The position numbers and the translations under genes were made by a program. The notes under the pieces are model-generated. The model was not told the origin of the DNA, searched no databases, and worked only from the letters and a program-made list of their open reading frames with translations. This document shows positions 23,251 through 36,453 of a stretch of 64,000 bases of DNA, piece by piece; the stretch's first letter is position 1; the number at the start of each line of letters is the position of its first letter. This DNA is from Nyssa sinensis (Eukaryota; Streptophyta; Magnoliopsida; Cornales; Nyssaceae), in contig CM018046.1 of assembly GCA_008638375.1 (NCBI GenBank), forward strand, positions 1,102,501 to 1,166,500. Reading direction: 5' to 3'.

Positions 23251-26132
23251 ACCCAATGTCCAACATCTCCTACTCATCCACATAGGTTGAGTGCTAAGCT
23301 CTCTGCATCACCTTTCATATACAGGAAATGGATTGTGCAATCAGATGAGAAGGATCAAGGTCGGAGTACTGTATTATAAATCTACCATCAAACTAACATA
23401 ATACCTCACTACAAACACATAATTGATATTTTCTATGCCCCAAACTATATTGTTACACTAGATTCAACATCCGTTATCCCTCACGAGAACTAATCTCAGT
23501 GCGGTGCATCCAATTTGTATTGTACTGTAGATCATATCAATAGATATAGAAACCAACATGATTGCCCAAGCAATGAGTCACAATACAATAATGCATTATA
23601 GAACCGTCTTCCCTAACTACTCACATCAATCTAATCAAACTCAATTGCTTTCCTAGACATACCCTGCCGAACTGCATCAATCACGGTCCTTTAGCAACAT
23701 CAAGTTCTCTCTTCATAATGTAGTCTTAGATCACAAAGGGCACAATGAAATTCAAAAAGGTTCACAGACCTTACACAATGACGAAGCAGTGATACATTCG
23801 TTTACTTCTCTTTTATAAAGGTCACATCATTAACACATACAGTATATTATGTATGTTATGAGGGAGCTCCCATTCAAATGGGCATGTCCAACTCATTGTC
23901 AAAAGTATATAACGACATACGTACAAATCTTAGTCTAGTCGCTGTTTAACTTAGTCGTTATACCGAATGCCCCACGTCACTACCTCAGCGTCTAACCCGA
24001 ACACTCCAACCTAGTCGTTCTCCTAGCACTTGTTCGAAGGTTCGCATTTGGCTACCATCAAGTTACATGAAGTGTGTGGTCAACCTCTATGTTTGACTCT
24101 TTAAAAGATAGAGTCTCATCTTGTCTCAATCAAGGTGACATATAAAGTGAGTTCTTCCATCAGCCAATAACTCAATGTCTCATTTTGCTCGCTTTCTAGG
24201 CACCAAGGTGATTGCTCGTGTGAGAGATCGAGCCAATCAAAGCTGGTTGACATCTTTTTTGTATGCTCACAACATAAAAAAAATCTCAATATGAATACAT
24301 AATCATATAATGATGAAATAACGTCACACAATGTCCAATATATCAAATGTAAAATAAATGCAAGATGTAAAACATCACTATGTATGGGCTTAAGACCACC
24401 TCTCTGTGCATAACTCTATCTTAAAATTGTGTAGTGAAAAATAATGCCAATATGTTTGGTTCTCCCATCACCGCTATTGATCTACCAACCCATTAGCGAG
24501 CCTAAGCTTCTAGCATAGTGGTGAGTCTACATGGTTATGTCCTTCCTTATGGACCCTAAGTCCAAAAGACACCAACAAAAAGGAAAATCATTGCCTGTAC
24601 TTACATCCAAGATTGTTAACAATGTAGAATAAAACTGCGTCGAATGCAATACTTGCACGTGCTAGAGCTACCATACAATCATAGCTGGTGAATATATCAT
24701 CATGCCTACGTGGTGTTATATTAAGGCACTACTAAGATCTCTACAACCAAACTACTTGTAACAACCCGTACTTTTTCGTAACTTAAAAGGGTGTTGTGAG
24801 TAAGAAAATAGATCCATGAAAAGACATAAAATTGTCAGCACAATAAAAATCCAAAAGGGCATTGCAGTACAACAATGGTAGAGCCAGATCTAGTGAAAAC
24901 TCACAAGGGCATCGAAGGTAAAAATGACTTCAAAAAAAAAAAAAAAAAACAAATCAAATGAAGAAGAAGATATCCTTCTTTCAGATGACAACATGAATTT
25001 CAACAAGTCAGACAAAGGCCATTGAGGTATTCTGTCTTCGAGTAGTCAAAAAGCAACAAAACAATCAATATCCATGTGGTCATCAGCATTCTTTTTAGAT
25101 AATTTTCATTCATGGAGCATCATTCTATTCCTAAACATGTCATAAATTTCAAAATGTGACATTCATTTTCTAATACTGTATAACAGATAATGCATTTCAT
25201 CTTACAACAAGTACTACTGGTCCAAAGCTCCCATATGGTTATGAGAATCGCCACATTAAACCTTTTTCACTGATTCAAAGACTTCTCCAATGACCAGATT
25301 TCCCTCGTAGACTCTGACAAAGGTTGATCCTACATACACATATAATAAAGCAACGATTTTAAGCTTCACTTACAAAAAAAGCCCCAATTTTATTTATGAT
25401 TGGTATAATCAAAACTAGAATTTTAAGACCTATAAAATTCTAAGCCCCATAAAAAGACCATCTGGAAAAATATTCAAGTAAAACCAATCACATTTGATAA
25501 AAATGGAAAAGAATAACGAGTCACTATTGAAAAATTAAGTAGTTAGATTCTTTCTCGTACATGAGCCATCTTAATAATAACATTCTCGAGGAGTAGCCAA
25601 ACCCTCCAAACTCAAGATCTTATCATCCGATCGTCTCCAAAATTGTGAAGCAATTCTAGATCGTAAATTAATGAATGGTTAAGATCTGCTTTCTTACTTT
25701 AGGATCCAATCGAACCATTTGTAAACTGTCCCGACCTTTCCGAAGAAAGAGGGTTTGAACTTTGAAGAGATACTTTACCCTCCCTTTGTGCACCCTGGAC
25801 ATATTAGCATGATCTCATAATTGATTCATCCAGTCACCATCTGGGTTCAATTTGGAGACAGGATAACTATGTGTAGAGGAAACGCGGACCGTTGCGTTTA
25901 GTCCCAATCAAACATCCATAATTACGGTGTTTACATATAATCTTCATAAAACGTAGTTTTCATAGCACATGGACTAGTGTGGTGAAGGGTTGGCTCTACA
26001 TTTACAATCCTCATTACGCATAATCTTCGTTAAATTGCGCCTTGCGTCTTTTATTTTTAAATTTTAATTTGTTTTTTTGCAAAGCAATTAATCAATGGGT
26101 ACAAACAATCTGTACATTTATAAGAGCTTTGT

Positions 26133-26486
26133 GTTGGTTTGTCTCATATTGCTCGCCTCTAGCCCTTCTACATTATTTATATGGCTGACTGTCCATCTTC
26201 TTAACATCTGAGTTTTAAGGAACTAATTTAGAGTTAGGCTTCCAATTTTCAACATAATATCAAAGCTTGATTTGGGCTAGAGGAGTCGGTGAAGAGTCGG
26301 GATGCGCTCACCTGGCTTCCCTCCGCAGGTAATGTAGTCCAGGGAGACGTATTGGTTTGTTTCACATTACCCGCCTCTAACCCCTCTATACTATTTATAT
26401 GACTGACTGTCCCTTTTCTTAATACCTGAATTTTAAGAAATTGAATGAGCTAGAGCTCGTATTTTCAGCCTCCAATTTTCAACACT
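26133..26486. repeat. Diverged direct duplication
   Basis: The segment 26133-26255 and the segment 26351-26486 are diverged copies: both contain TTGGTTTGT(C/T)TCA(T/C)ATT, TATTTATATG(G/A)CTGACTGTCC, and end CCTCCAATTTTCAACA or its TTCCAATTTTCAACA equivalent. GGTGAAGGGTTGG also occurs before (25980) and after (26477) them. Non-coding. Confidence 0.7.
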
Positions 26487-26917
26487 TTGGACGGTGGTGA
26501 AGGGTTGGCCAAGGAGTGGGGGTCATGTGGCCTAGACGACCAGCAATAAATACAAGAGGTTAACGTACCTATTCACTTTGAAAATTTTGACATGCATTAA
26601 TTAGGTTACTTTCAGTAACATGGTAGGAATTGTTCCTTGAGGGAAAAAATGAAGCGACCTTTTGGTTTTGGAGGACAAGAAAACACATTATTTTGGATTT
26701 AAGAAAGCACATTATTTTGGATTTGAGAAAACACACACACATTCACAAAATTTTGATTGGAAAGAGAGCTTGTAATAGCTCAAAGTTTTTGAGAAAAATT
26801 GTTAATTTCTTCATCTGGAGGCTGGAGGTTGAACTACCACCTACCTTTTTTTCCTGGCCAACAAACGATTTTAATGTAACAATGAATTCATTTATTTGTT
26901 ACCTCTTGCTACGCGTT

Positions 26918-26921
<4 letters not shown>

Positions 26922-26958
<37 letters not shown>
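26922..26958. repeat. (TC)n microsatellite
   Basis: About 18 uninterrupted TC units, some 400 bp upstream of the BODYGUARD-like start codon, with further imperfect CT sequence to 26970. Confidence 0.95.
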
Positions 26959-26965
<7 letters not shown>

Positions 26966-27362
26966 TTCCACTAATTTTTAAGAGGACCCCTATTGCACGC
27001 TTTCCTCAAATAAGAGGGGTCAATAAGGTTGTCCATGGTGGGTTACTTTAATGACCCATTTGCAAAAAAAACTAAACAAGGGAAGACCCATTTTCTTCTG
27101 TTTTCTTTCCTTTGTTGATTATGTGGGGTTTGCATATTCACAGAAGATAACAAAGATGTAGAGGGAGCTAATTAATTAACATATATAGTGGCCTGCATTA
27201 GCTGTATCAATGACAGACACTCTTGTTATATTAAGCTAATGGGTGCCTTGACACCATCTTAATTTGTGAATCTCCATCCCCCTCCACCCTTTCCGGCCCC
27301 CTCTCTCGGTCACCCGTTAAATCTACTGTTGTGGTTGTGGGTTTGTGGTGGTTTTCCGTGAA

Positions 27363-30300
27363 ATGGCGGTTCTGGATAAAACCAGATCAGTTTTAACACT
27401 GACAGGCAGAGTTATTAATGAGGTTGTGAGCTTCATTGTCTTCTCTATTCTAGACGTTGTTGATTTCGTTCTATGCTATTTTTACAAGGTTGTCGATTTC
27501 TTCGTTGAAGCTGAATGGAAGCCTTGTTACTGTTCTTCAGCAAAAGAAGCCATCACCAGCAGTGGCAAGATCTTGGTCTCTGAACAGGGAGAGTCCAAGA
27601 TCGTTTGCCTCACTTCTAGCAAGTTGCAGCTTGAAGAGATCTCAGACACCCTCTACACTCGTCCCTCTCTAGTGTCTGAGGTCTCCAAATCTACAGTTAA
27701 CGAGCTTAAGCGGCTGAAGCCGGAGGGGACAGTGATACAATCTTGTGAGAAGATCAACAAGAAAAGGACGGTCCGATCCACATTCACGATTAACTCTACT
27801 ATTGTTGAAATGTTACAGGGGAAGATCGGTGGGCAGCAATCACATCCCATTCCAAGATGGTCCGACTGTGATTGCAAAACCTGCAATTCTTGGGCTTCTT
27901 CTTGCAAAGAAACACTTTTTGTTCGAGCTGAAGGACCCAAGGGTAATCATATATATAATTAATTAGCCTCCATACGTAATCTTCTATATAGGAAATTTTT
28001 TTTTTCTTTAAAAAAAAATTAATAATTAAAAAGTTGATATTTGGTTTGATATTTCAGATAATATGCAAGAAGATGTGCTATTCATTCATGGGTTCATTTC
28101 ATCATCTGCATTTTGGACCGAAACACTATTTCCAAATTTCTCAAATTCTGCTAAATCCATGTACCGGCTATTTGCGATCGACCTGCTCGGGTTCGGGAGA
28201 AGTCCCAAGCCAACTGACTCCCTTTATACATTGAGAGAGCATTTAGACATGATTGAAAGGTCTGTCCTTGAGCCATACAAGGTGAAATCCTTCCACATAG
28301 TGGCACATTCTTTAGGTTGCATTTTGGCTCTAGCCCTTGCTGTAAAACATCCGGGCTCTGTCAAGTCATTAACTCTCCTTGCACCTGTAAGTTGTATTTG
28401 TTGATTTCTCACATATATATATATATATATATATATCAGTATTTTTACACACACACATATATATATACTTTGATAAGGCTGGGCTGACGTAAGAACAAAT
28501 TTATGAGAAAAATGGCAGCCATATTTTCCAGTACCAAAGGGTGAACAAGCCACACAGCACGTGATGAGAAGAGTGGCTCCAAGGCGCGTGTGGCCTGCGA
28601 TTGCTTTCGGCGCTTCGATTGCTTGCTGGTACGAGCACATTAGTCGGACAATTTGCCTGCTTATATGCAAGAACCACCGCTGGTGGGAGTTTCTCACCAA
28701 ACTTGTCACCAGAAACAGGTATTTCCAAGTTTCCCACCATTACTTAAACACGTGTGTTATTACACAAGCTTGAACACACCAAACGTTAGTCAATGGCCGA
28801 GGTGGGTTGCTATGGTCTATTGCCAAAAAAAAAAAAAAACTTTAAAAATACATTTTTATTACTTATTTTAAATTAAATATTCATTTTTCACAATTTTTTT
28901 TATGAATATTACTTATTTCAAATTAGGTAAAAGTAATTTTTTTCTTTACTTGACACAACTTTAATATCTCATCCATATAATCACATATATATTATATAAA
29001 TATTTGATTTTAATTAAAAATTAAAATTAAAAAATATATATGTGCATTTGCATATATATTTAATGCTATGATTTAATTATCCAAACAACCCAAAAGCTAT
29101 CAGAAATAGTCACATTGCATATTTATGTATGTCCTGCTTTTACATTTATGTGTGTAGTCTTGAAAAGATACTGGTGGCATAACATCTGTAGGTTCAATGG
29201 ACCCTACCACCTGATGACACTAAATAATTTCTTGATCAAAGATATGTCTTATACTCGCATTTCCCATCTACAATCTACAAATAATTAATTGATAAATAGT
29301 AATTTAAAAAATAAATAATAAATTTTTAAATATGAAAAAAAAATAAAAAATAAAAATATTATTCGGACTTTTAAATGTGATGTTAATTTGAAGATGAATT
29401 GAAGTGTCATTTTTGTTTCATTACTATCAAATTTGAAAATTCGAAAATAGGTTAGAGGTGGCCTACATAGCCCAAACCGGAAAAAGAGTCCAATAATAAG
29501 ATGGTAAAAAAATTTCATAATCATGCATGTGAAATGAGACATTTAGTATAAATGATATTATAGTAATTCTCTAATTTAAGATATGTCACGTGTAAAAATT
29601 TAATTGAAATAATTAAATAATTCCTTCATGCTACCTTCTACGTTCTGTCCCGTTTCACAATGACTTCCATAGCTTGGTACATAAAATAAAATAGAATAAG
29701 ATTTTCAAAAAATGTAGACAATTGAATCCTAGGAAAAGAAATCCTTGTTTCTTAGGCTATGTAGTGCGGCCCCCCTTCTGTATAGTGAATGTGATATGTC
29801 ATGGATGGACTATATAGCACAACAGTGGGCACAAGAACTCACCCTTAGTACCTTTTGTTGTGGGTCTCTCTCAAATGTGTAAGATTAGAATTAGAGAGGT
29901 AGAAAAATGGAATTAGACAGGAGGTTTCCATGCTAAACCTAAAGAATGATAAATTTATTAGGATAACACTTCATTTCAAACTCGGTAAGAGAAATTTTTT
30001 TTTTATTTAAGTACATGTCTTAATTATAATTTGTCCTATATATAATACATATTTTTTAATTTTATTTATTTTTTATTTTTTAATTAAAACTAGAGAATCA
30101 CACGATATAGGAGTGACTGCATGCGCGACAAATTAAAATGGGTAAATTACATTGATCTCCCTTGAAGTTTCTGAAATTACATAGTCTTCTAATACTTTAT
30201 GAAATAATATACAGATACTTCTCTTCAGTTAATTTTTTTCTTCAAAATGACAAAACTACTATTTATATATATATATATATATATATATTATTTTTTAAAT

Positions 30301-31621
30301 TTTTAAAATCTTGACCAATTTTTTTTTTTTAAAATAAATATTGATAAAATTCTTAAATTTATTTTTATATAAAATAAAAACAAGATATTTACCTTAAATT
30401 TATTTTTAAATTAAAAAATTTAAAAATTTTAAAAAAAAAGTTAAAATAAATTGGTCAAAATTAGAAAATATAGAAATAAATAAATAAAAGTTTTGTTATT
30501 TAAAAAAAATATATCTATATGTTATTTTATAATATAAAAAATGTTAGTATAATTATTATAAATCTAATTTATCCTATTAAAATTGTAGCAGATTCGTGTA
30601 TACATGATTTAGAGCGGAACACAGTTCAATTTATTTAATGTGATCTGTAATGCTTGCATAATTGATTAAAGCATACCGAACATGATGACCCGTGACTTTC
30701 CAAAAATGATCTTAGTCTGGGTGTAGATTTAGAATATGAGATGGGGGCCTGATCCTTTCAAACCAAGCTTTACCAATCAATTTTATCTACGTACTCATGC
30801 GTGCATTATTGGCCACCCGTATCTTTGACATGCTAAACGTTTAAGAAAGTATTAATAAGTGACTTAGTTTAATTAGTCACTCATTTCAAGTCAAACCTTT
30901 CCTATTAAGAGATGTTGAAATTAGTCTTTTAATTTAGTCATGAGGTGAGTTGAGTTATTTTTCACTTGTTTATATGATTTATTATTTAATTAATTGATTG
31001 ATTGTAATTTTTATCTTTTTTTTTAAAAGATAAATTACATTGCATTGTGGAGCATTATTGGTATTTATATTTTTTTTATACACTAAGAGTCATATTATAT
31101 ATAATAGATTTTTTTACTCCTAAATACAAGATCGTAAAATTTTAATAAAAATTAATTATTATTTTTTATATATACATTATTTTTTTCTTGCAATGTGTGA
31201 ATTTTCACAGCTTATTTTTCACTGTTTGACACAAAATTATAGAATATATATGAATTTTGGTACCTTGTGTTGGAGTACAGTAATGTATAGTATTACGCTA
31301 AACAAAAGTGATGCTGCACTTTTTTATCTTGGCACATAGTAAGTCTCGCGTGTACCATATTGTCCATTTTAGGCTTAAGAGCCCTCACGACTTTGTTCTT
31401 TCTGGGCAGAAAAAGCCTGATGCAAGAGAAATGACGACTGGGGCTTATAAGCGACGCCAATGCTCGACTCCTATTCGATGTGAGACTTAAAGTGGCACAA
31501 CAAAAAATAATGAGAAATTTATATGAGATTTTTTTAAAAGAATTTCTCATTGTAAATACAGACCCGTGATCCTACATTTACATCTATTTATTAGAGTAGA
31601 ATCCATTAGATTGTGTACATA

Positions 31622-31666
<45 letters not shown>

Positions 31667-32593
31667 TTAAAAAAATTCCTTTTGTGGCGTCACTTTAAAC
31701 AAAAAATGACTTCAGATGAAGCTAGGCGAAAATTTAGAATAAAAAAAACTTGGCATATTTTCACTTACTGAGGGTATATCAGTCAACATAAAATTTCTTC
31801 ATCAATGCCAAGGGTCAAATCTTGTTGGGAGTTTTCCTTGAAAATGACGGATGCAGATTTAATGCTTGATTATTAAAGAACAACGCTACTCCTACTCCTT
31901 TCTTTTAAATTGTTATTCACATTAGCAGTCATATCTCTATAACTGTAACTGATAATGACTAACCCTGATTAATCAATTTTCATATTTGTTGTACATTTAT
32001 AGATTTCTTGGTCTTCAATTTTCTTTTTTTAAAATCAATTCGGGTTTGGAGTTTCTCTCTTTCAATAAAAATTGAGATTCTTCGTTTCTCTCATGAGTAT
32101 ATGGTCGATACATATTAAAATTATAATATATTTTATATAATGATAAAATAGTCTTTACGTCCTTGTGATAGAAATATGAAGACACCTGAGCCGGTAAACA
32201 GCTACTTGTATTGACTATTGTTGTTGTTATTAATTATATATAGCTTGGAAAAACATTTACAGGATGAGGACGTATTTGATTGAAGGGTTCTGTTGCCACA
32301 CCCATAATGCTGCATGGCATACACTACACAACATTATTTGTGGAACTGCTGCCAAAATGGATGCATACTTGGATGCTGTTCGGAATTGCCTAAAATGTGA
32401 AGTCACTATATACCATGGTAGAGATGATGAACTCATTCCAGTTGAATGCAGCTACAATGTGCAGTCCAGAATTCCCCGTGCCCGGGTTAAGGTTATCGAA
32501 AAGAAAGACCACATTACCATTGTTGTTGGAAGACAGGAGGACTTTGCGAGGGAGCTTGAGGAAATTTGGAAAAACAACAGGGGTTCTAATTAA
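27363..32593 (+). CDS. BDG: BODYGUARD-like alpha/beta hydrolase, four exons, intact
   Basis: Plant alpha/beta-hydrolase of the BODYGUARD family, cell-wall-associated proteins of epidermal cells needed for cuticle (cutin) formation and described as probable lysophospholipases. Exons: 27363-27942, 28058-28386, 28519-28718 and 32263-32593. All junctions are GT-AG and in frame: 1440 nt, 479 aa, close to the usual family length. Residues about 17-48 form a hydrophobic N-terminal anchor (VVSFIVFSILDVVDFVLCYF). The fold starts at VLFIHGF (about 200-206, oxyanion region). The nucleophile is Ser278 in VAHSLGC, the acid is Asp424 or 425 in GRDDELIP, and the catalytic His453 lies in KKDHITIV. The ATG at 27363 is chosen because it starts the family's N-terminus. 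Intron 3 is 3.5 kb and holds two MITE-like repeats. The last exon has a frameshifted second copy at 52337-52668. Which BDG paralogue this is cannot be said. Confidence 0.95.
30141..30574. repeat. GGTAAATTAY-type dispersed repeat, copy 2
   Basis: It starts GGTAAATTACATT and ends AATCTAATTTATCC, which gives an inverted terminal match GG(A)TAAATTA. It shares the core TTGACCAATTTTTT...AATTTATTTTTATATAA and the closing TTAGTATAATTA with the copies at 16285 and 43941. This is the best-preserved copy (434 bp). Confidence 0.68.
31309..31498. mobile_element. hAT-like MITE, single unit
   Basis: Same family as 17735-18287: it starts TGATGCTGCACTTTTTT and ends TTAAAGTGGCAC. It is flanked by AACAAAAG (31301-31308) and AACAAAAA (31499-31506), an 8-bp duplication with one mismatch. 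The paralogous site at 51574-51581 has a single AACAAAAG and no insert, proving mobility. Confidence 0.88.
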
Positions 32594-34017
32594 GACATCT
32601 CTTTGCCACCCAATACACAGAAGATCTGAAGCACCAAGCCATGCATTATAAAGTCCTACATATCCAACCAAAACATGGATAAAGATGGTCCCAAATATGC
32701 AAGTTTTCTACTTCTCTTGATGAAGCCTTTGTTAGCCCCTGTGAAATATAACCCATTAATGCTGGGGTCTGAATGCTTCATATCATGTTTGTTTGATAAG
32801 GGAGAGAGAAGAAAAAAAAAACTAAAACTTGAGATATCCTTTTTCACTTAATTAATTATTTTAGAATATATGCTTGGTCTTCACATATATGAACATTTCT
32901 TGTTTTTTTATTACATTTTCCTTGAATTAATTGTATTGCCAGTTTGCCACTCTTATCAGTTGGAGGCAATAAATCTTGGTCGCGTTAATGCACTGCAATC
33001 CATGCCACAGACTTACAGCGGTACTCTCATTAATGCACGAAGAATAACTGACGCGGCTTGTCACCTCTTTTGAGCTGTTTCTTCCCCAAACACCATTATT
33101 GGTCACCTTCTTGTATAACTGAATTTAATTTTTCTTCCTCCATTATTATGTATATGTATTTCTTTTCAAGTGCTAGCTGGTGAGGTGACAATTTTTTTTT
33201 TCAGCTATTTAAGGTTGGGGAAATTAAGCCCATTGACCACAAAGAAAAATGATAAACAATTTGACACGATAAGGAAAAAAGACATAATACAATTAATTCA
33301 TGACTATTTATTTATAAAAAGGCCTTGAACTTTCTTTGTGGTTTTCTTATTTTAGTTACTTGACAGGAATGTCTTGCATTCTGAAACCTCAAATGTATAA
33401 TGTATGTATAATCATAATACATAATACATATTGTTATGCAAACGGCACGCTTTTTCAAAGAACATGAACCGATCCCACATAAAAGAGCAAATTAACTGAT
33501 GTGGTAAAAATTTTGCAGGGCAAGATGAATGGCTGAGATTACTACGGCAATTCTTATAAGATCACGAACAAAATAACTTGATTACCGAGGAATCTTGGTG
33601 ACAGCTACTCTGATTGTCAAGTCAGACTGCGGCTGATGAAAATACAAAAAAGGAACTTGCTGCAATTGAATTAGTATTTTAGTGGTACTTTGGCTTTTCT
33701 TATGGTAGACTAGTTACCCTGAAGAATGGAATCCTTAATGGAGTGAAATACAAAGATTGTCATGTTAATTGATAAGCTCTAAGCTACAGTTTCTATATTG
33801 AAGTCTACTTTTCATCATTTTGATGAAAATCGCAAGTATGAGACGTCTAGAGTCAATTAATATATAAGGTACTGCATTGAAACACCTATTCACATTGAGG
33901 AGTCTAGTCTAAGAATTTATTCTGTTTCAAAGCTTTGAGAAAAAGGGAGACACTGATCTAAAGCCCTGGAGATAAAATAGTTCAGTGTTGTCACCCTTCC
34001 GTTCATGCTCTACACAT
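32594..34017. other. 3' flank of the BODYGUARD-like gene
   Basis: Contains the gene's probable 3' UTR and non-coding DNA shared with 52669-54100. Short ORFs that recur in both copies (for example 32870-33073 and 52942-53145) show no domain and are explained by the duplication. Confidence 0.6.
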
Positions 34018-34590
34018 CTTTCTTTGTTTGTGGCGATCTCATATTAATAAGAGTGCTAATCTGTGCATGGTCTACTTCAATGCCACGATGGGATACAATA
34101 AACCCCATAAATTTTCCCTCTAAAACCCATAAAATACATTTTAAGTGATTCAATTTCATCATATGCTATCACAAAATTTTGGAAGTTAGAGAAAAATGTT
34201 GAATGTGATGCCCCTTTTAGTACTTTTGACCAACATATCCTCTATGTAAACTTCCATGGTATTGCTAATATGATCTCAAAACAATTTTTTTAACCAAGCT
34301 CAAATAAATTGCACCCGCGTTCTTAAGACCAATGGCATGACCTTGTAACAATAAAGGCTACATTCTGTTATGAAGGCGGTTTTCTCTTGATTTAGAAGGT
34401 ACATCATAATATGATTATATCATGAGTAGGCATCCATAAAAATGAGAAAGTCATGTCCTGTTTTTGCACCCATAAGCTGGTCAATCCTGGGTACCAGAAA
34501 ATTATCCTTTCAGTATGCTTTTATTGAGGTCGGTGTACTCTACATATACCTTCCATTTTTCATTCTTTTTTTTTCTCGCCAAAATAGTGT
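34018..34590 (-). pseudogene. Ty3/gypsy reverse transcriptase fragment (block copy 1)
   Basis: On the minus strand it reads DNFLVPRIDQLMGAKTGHD and MDAYS near 34500-34430. It then reads YCYKVMPLVLKNAGAIY and ends with GKFMGFIVSHRGIEV near 34125-34080. These are the RT blocks of gypsy elements in order (PRIDQL, FMDAYSGYNQI, KNAGATYQ, GKFLGFMVSxRGIE). Stops and indels are frequent. The paralogous fragment is at about 54160-54740, so the insertion predates the duplication. Confidence 0.85.
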
Positions 34591-35026
34591 TAGAAAGTCA
34601 ATCAAGATAGTAGACTTCTCTGATCATGTCAGCCTTAAGCAATCTCTATACTTCCTTGTTTATTATCTTATGCCTTTTTTTAGGATTATGAGTCAATCTT
34701 TATATTGGCAAATCCAGTTTTGACAAAATTAGAGATGTAATGTACCTATGTCCATGTATGTCAAGTACTCATGCCTTGTATTCAAGCATCTGAGCTCCAT
34801 TTATAGATTTAAACTACTAGGTAGACAAAGGTAATACAAAGATAAAATGATTGGATATATTTAGTTAAGTTAATTGCGCATGCGCGCACACACATTATTT
34901 TGCATAAAATGGTTTTAAATTGATTAAAGTGTGTTTAGTGTTATTGGAATTTGATTAACTCATGTTTTCAAGTGAAAACTCAATCATCAAAGGACTAAAA
35001 TTGAGAAATAAATTTTCATAGTTGAT

Positions 35027-35431
35027 TTGATGGACCTATTCACGCCTCTAGGTCTATTTCTCGATAATTTGATCATCCTAGGGACTTTCACCTTTCTAAG
35101 GCAAAAGACCTCATCTTCTGCCGAACTGGAGGTTAATCAAGATCAACCATTAACATGTGTGAGAGTACCCAATGATCAATTCCCTCTATGTCATGGACTA
35201 TCTAGGAGAAAACTAATTGATTCCTTTTTTAGAAAATTGATTAATTTATCCTTCAAACCTAAATCCAAGGATGTTCCTATTTGTAGGATTTTATTAGGTT
35301 CTATAGATCAATTCGGATCTTTGAAATTTTCATTTGTGGCTGCATTGAACTATAGGGACAATCCTTTGTTTCATTCAAATATGATCTCTAAGCTCTTTTT
35401 GCAATTATCTTTTAAGACTTTTTCCTTTTAG
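35027..35431 (+). other. Unassigned 134-codon ORF shared by both block copies
   Basis: An ORF without a recognised domain. The second copy (55176-55538, 120 codons) keeps the C-terminal 110 or so codons, but a 2-bp deletion near its 5' end shifts the upstream frame. Both end with QLSFKTFSF. It may be a retroelement fragment; a real gene is not supported. Confidence 0.3.
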
Positions 35432-35819
35432 GGCTATAGTGTTGCATTAATGTGAAATGGATTGGTTAACCTACAACAAAAATGCTCTTTACCAACTGAT
35501 ATACCATAATTTGACTACCATGTTTTAGGCGTGACATATGTCTATAGTGAGCTCTTCAAGGTACATATCATGAGAGGGTTACTTCATCCAAAACGACCAA
35601 GCATGGAGGGTTCAAAGGTTGGAGGTTCAGAACTTATCACCGCCTTCCATAGACTACTGACCTCAGAATAAGGAAACAAAATCTAATATGGTAACTACTA
35701 TTTATGGATATTTTTGAAACCCTACTTTCATGGCTCTTAGTTCTACTCAACTTGAAAAATCTACACCTTATAAATAAGACCATAAGGCACACTTTTAATC
35801 AGAATCTACATAGCTTGGA

Positions 35820-36210
35820 GATTCCAACACCGGTGGCTAGAGGTAGTTTCACAGCCTCACTCGCCGCTCAAATATTTGTAGCTTCGCCTCACGCACCATC
35901 TTTGGTTCACTATGTTACCACGGCAACCTTAATTTGCCACATCATCAACTCGTCATTGACACATTAGTGCCACATCAACCATTGTTGCCACGTGTCCTAT
36001 CATGTCATGTGTCATGTGTCACTGCCATGTTTAGCCAAATCTACCACATTATCTTTCCATGTCATCATGTGGTACAGTAGTCACATCTTTGACACATCAG
36101 CACCACATCATCCCTAATTGGCCACATCAATCGCACCGGTTCAGATCTATAGCTCCTTTGTGACCAGTTTAACCACCCCTAAACCGGTTCACCATTGGTT
36201 CAAACTGATT
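35820..36210 (+). repeat. GCCACATCA-rich low-complexity stretch
   Basis: Words such as GCCACATCA, CCACGTGTC, CATGTCATGTG and ACATCAGCACC recur, followed by ACCGGTTCA-type words like those at 8200. Copied at about 59640-60030. Non-coding. Confidence 0.6.
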
Positions 36211-36453
36211 CCTGGAATGTTTCAGTAAAGTATTTTTTATTTTGGCCTTCATTTTATTTAAAACTGCTTTTATAGTATAATTTTTTTTTTTTTTATCATA
36301 CTTTTTTCTCCTTTTAATATTTGATATGGACAAGTCTAAGACATCCCTACCATTTTAAATAGATCCAACTATAATTTATAGGTTCTAGCCATATGGTATT
36401 TTTTGACAGGGTGTCGTCTTTAGCATTATCTCACTAGTGATATATGTGAACCC

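Larger units (their letters stand above)
19850..25320. mobile_element. Old nested retroelement non-coding remnants
   Basis: No pol or gag was recognised. LTR-like features include TGTCACATCCC at 19852, imperfect repeats of CTACTAAGAA(T/G)CCTAC(T/C)AGCTAAGAAACCCC at 22140-22270, and TGTAACAACCCGTA at about 24770. A separate copia-type LTR piece lies inside at 20880-21870. The whole stretch reads as non-coding parts of several nested elements too decayed to delimit. Confidence 0.45.
28719..32262 (+). other. Large intron 3 of the BODYGUARD-like gene
   Basis: GT at 28719 and AG at 32261-32262. It carries a GGTAAATTAC-type repeat (30141-30574), a hAT-like MITE (31309-31498) and (TA)n runs at about 30264-30288 and 31626-31664. 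From 30808 onward it is part of the duplicated block. No coding sequence was seen inside it. Confidence 0.85.

Noticed and set aside
28224..28709. 161-codon minus-strand ORF across BODYGUARD exons 2 and 3
   Set aside because: Antisense shadow of coding exons and the TA-rich intron between them.
32870..33073. 67-codon ORF conserved at 52942-53145
   Set aside because: Conservation is explained by the block duplication; no domain, and it lies in the 3' flank of the hydrolase gene.
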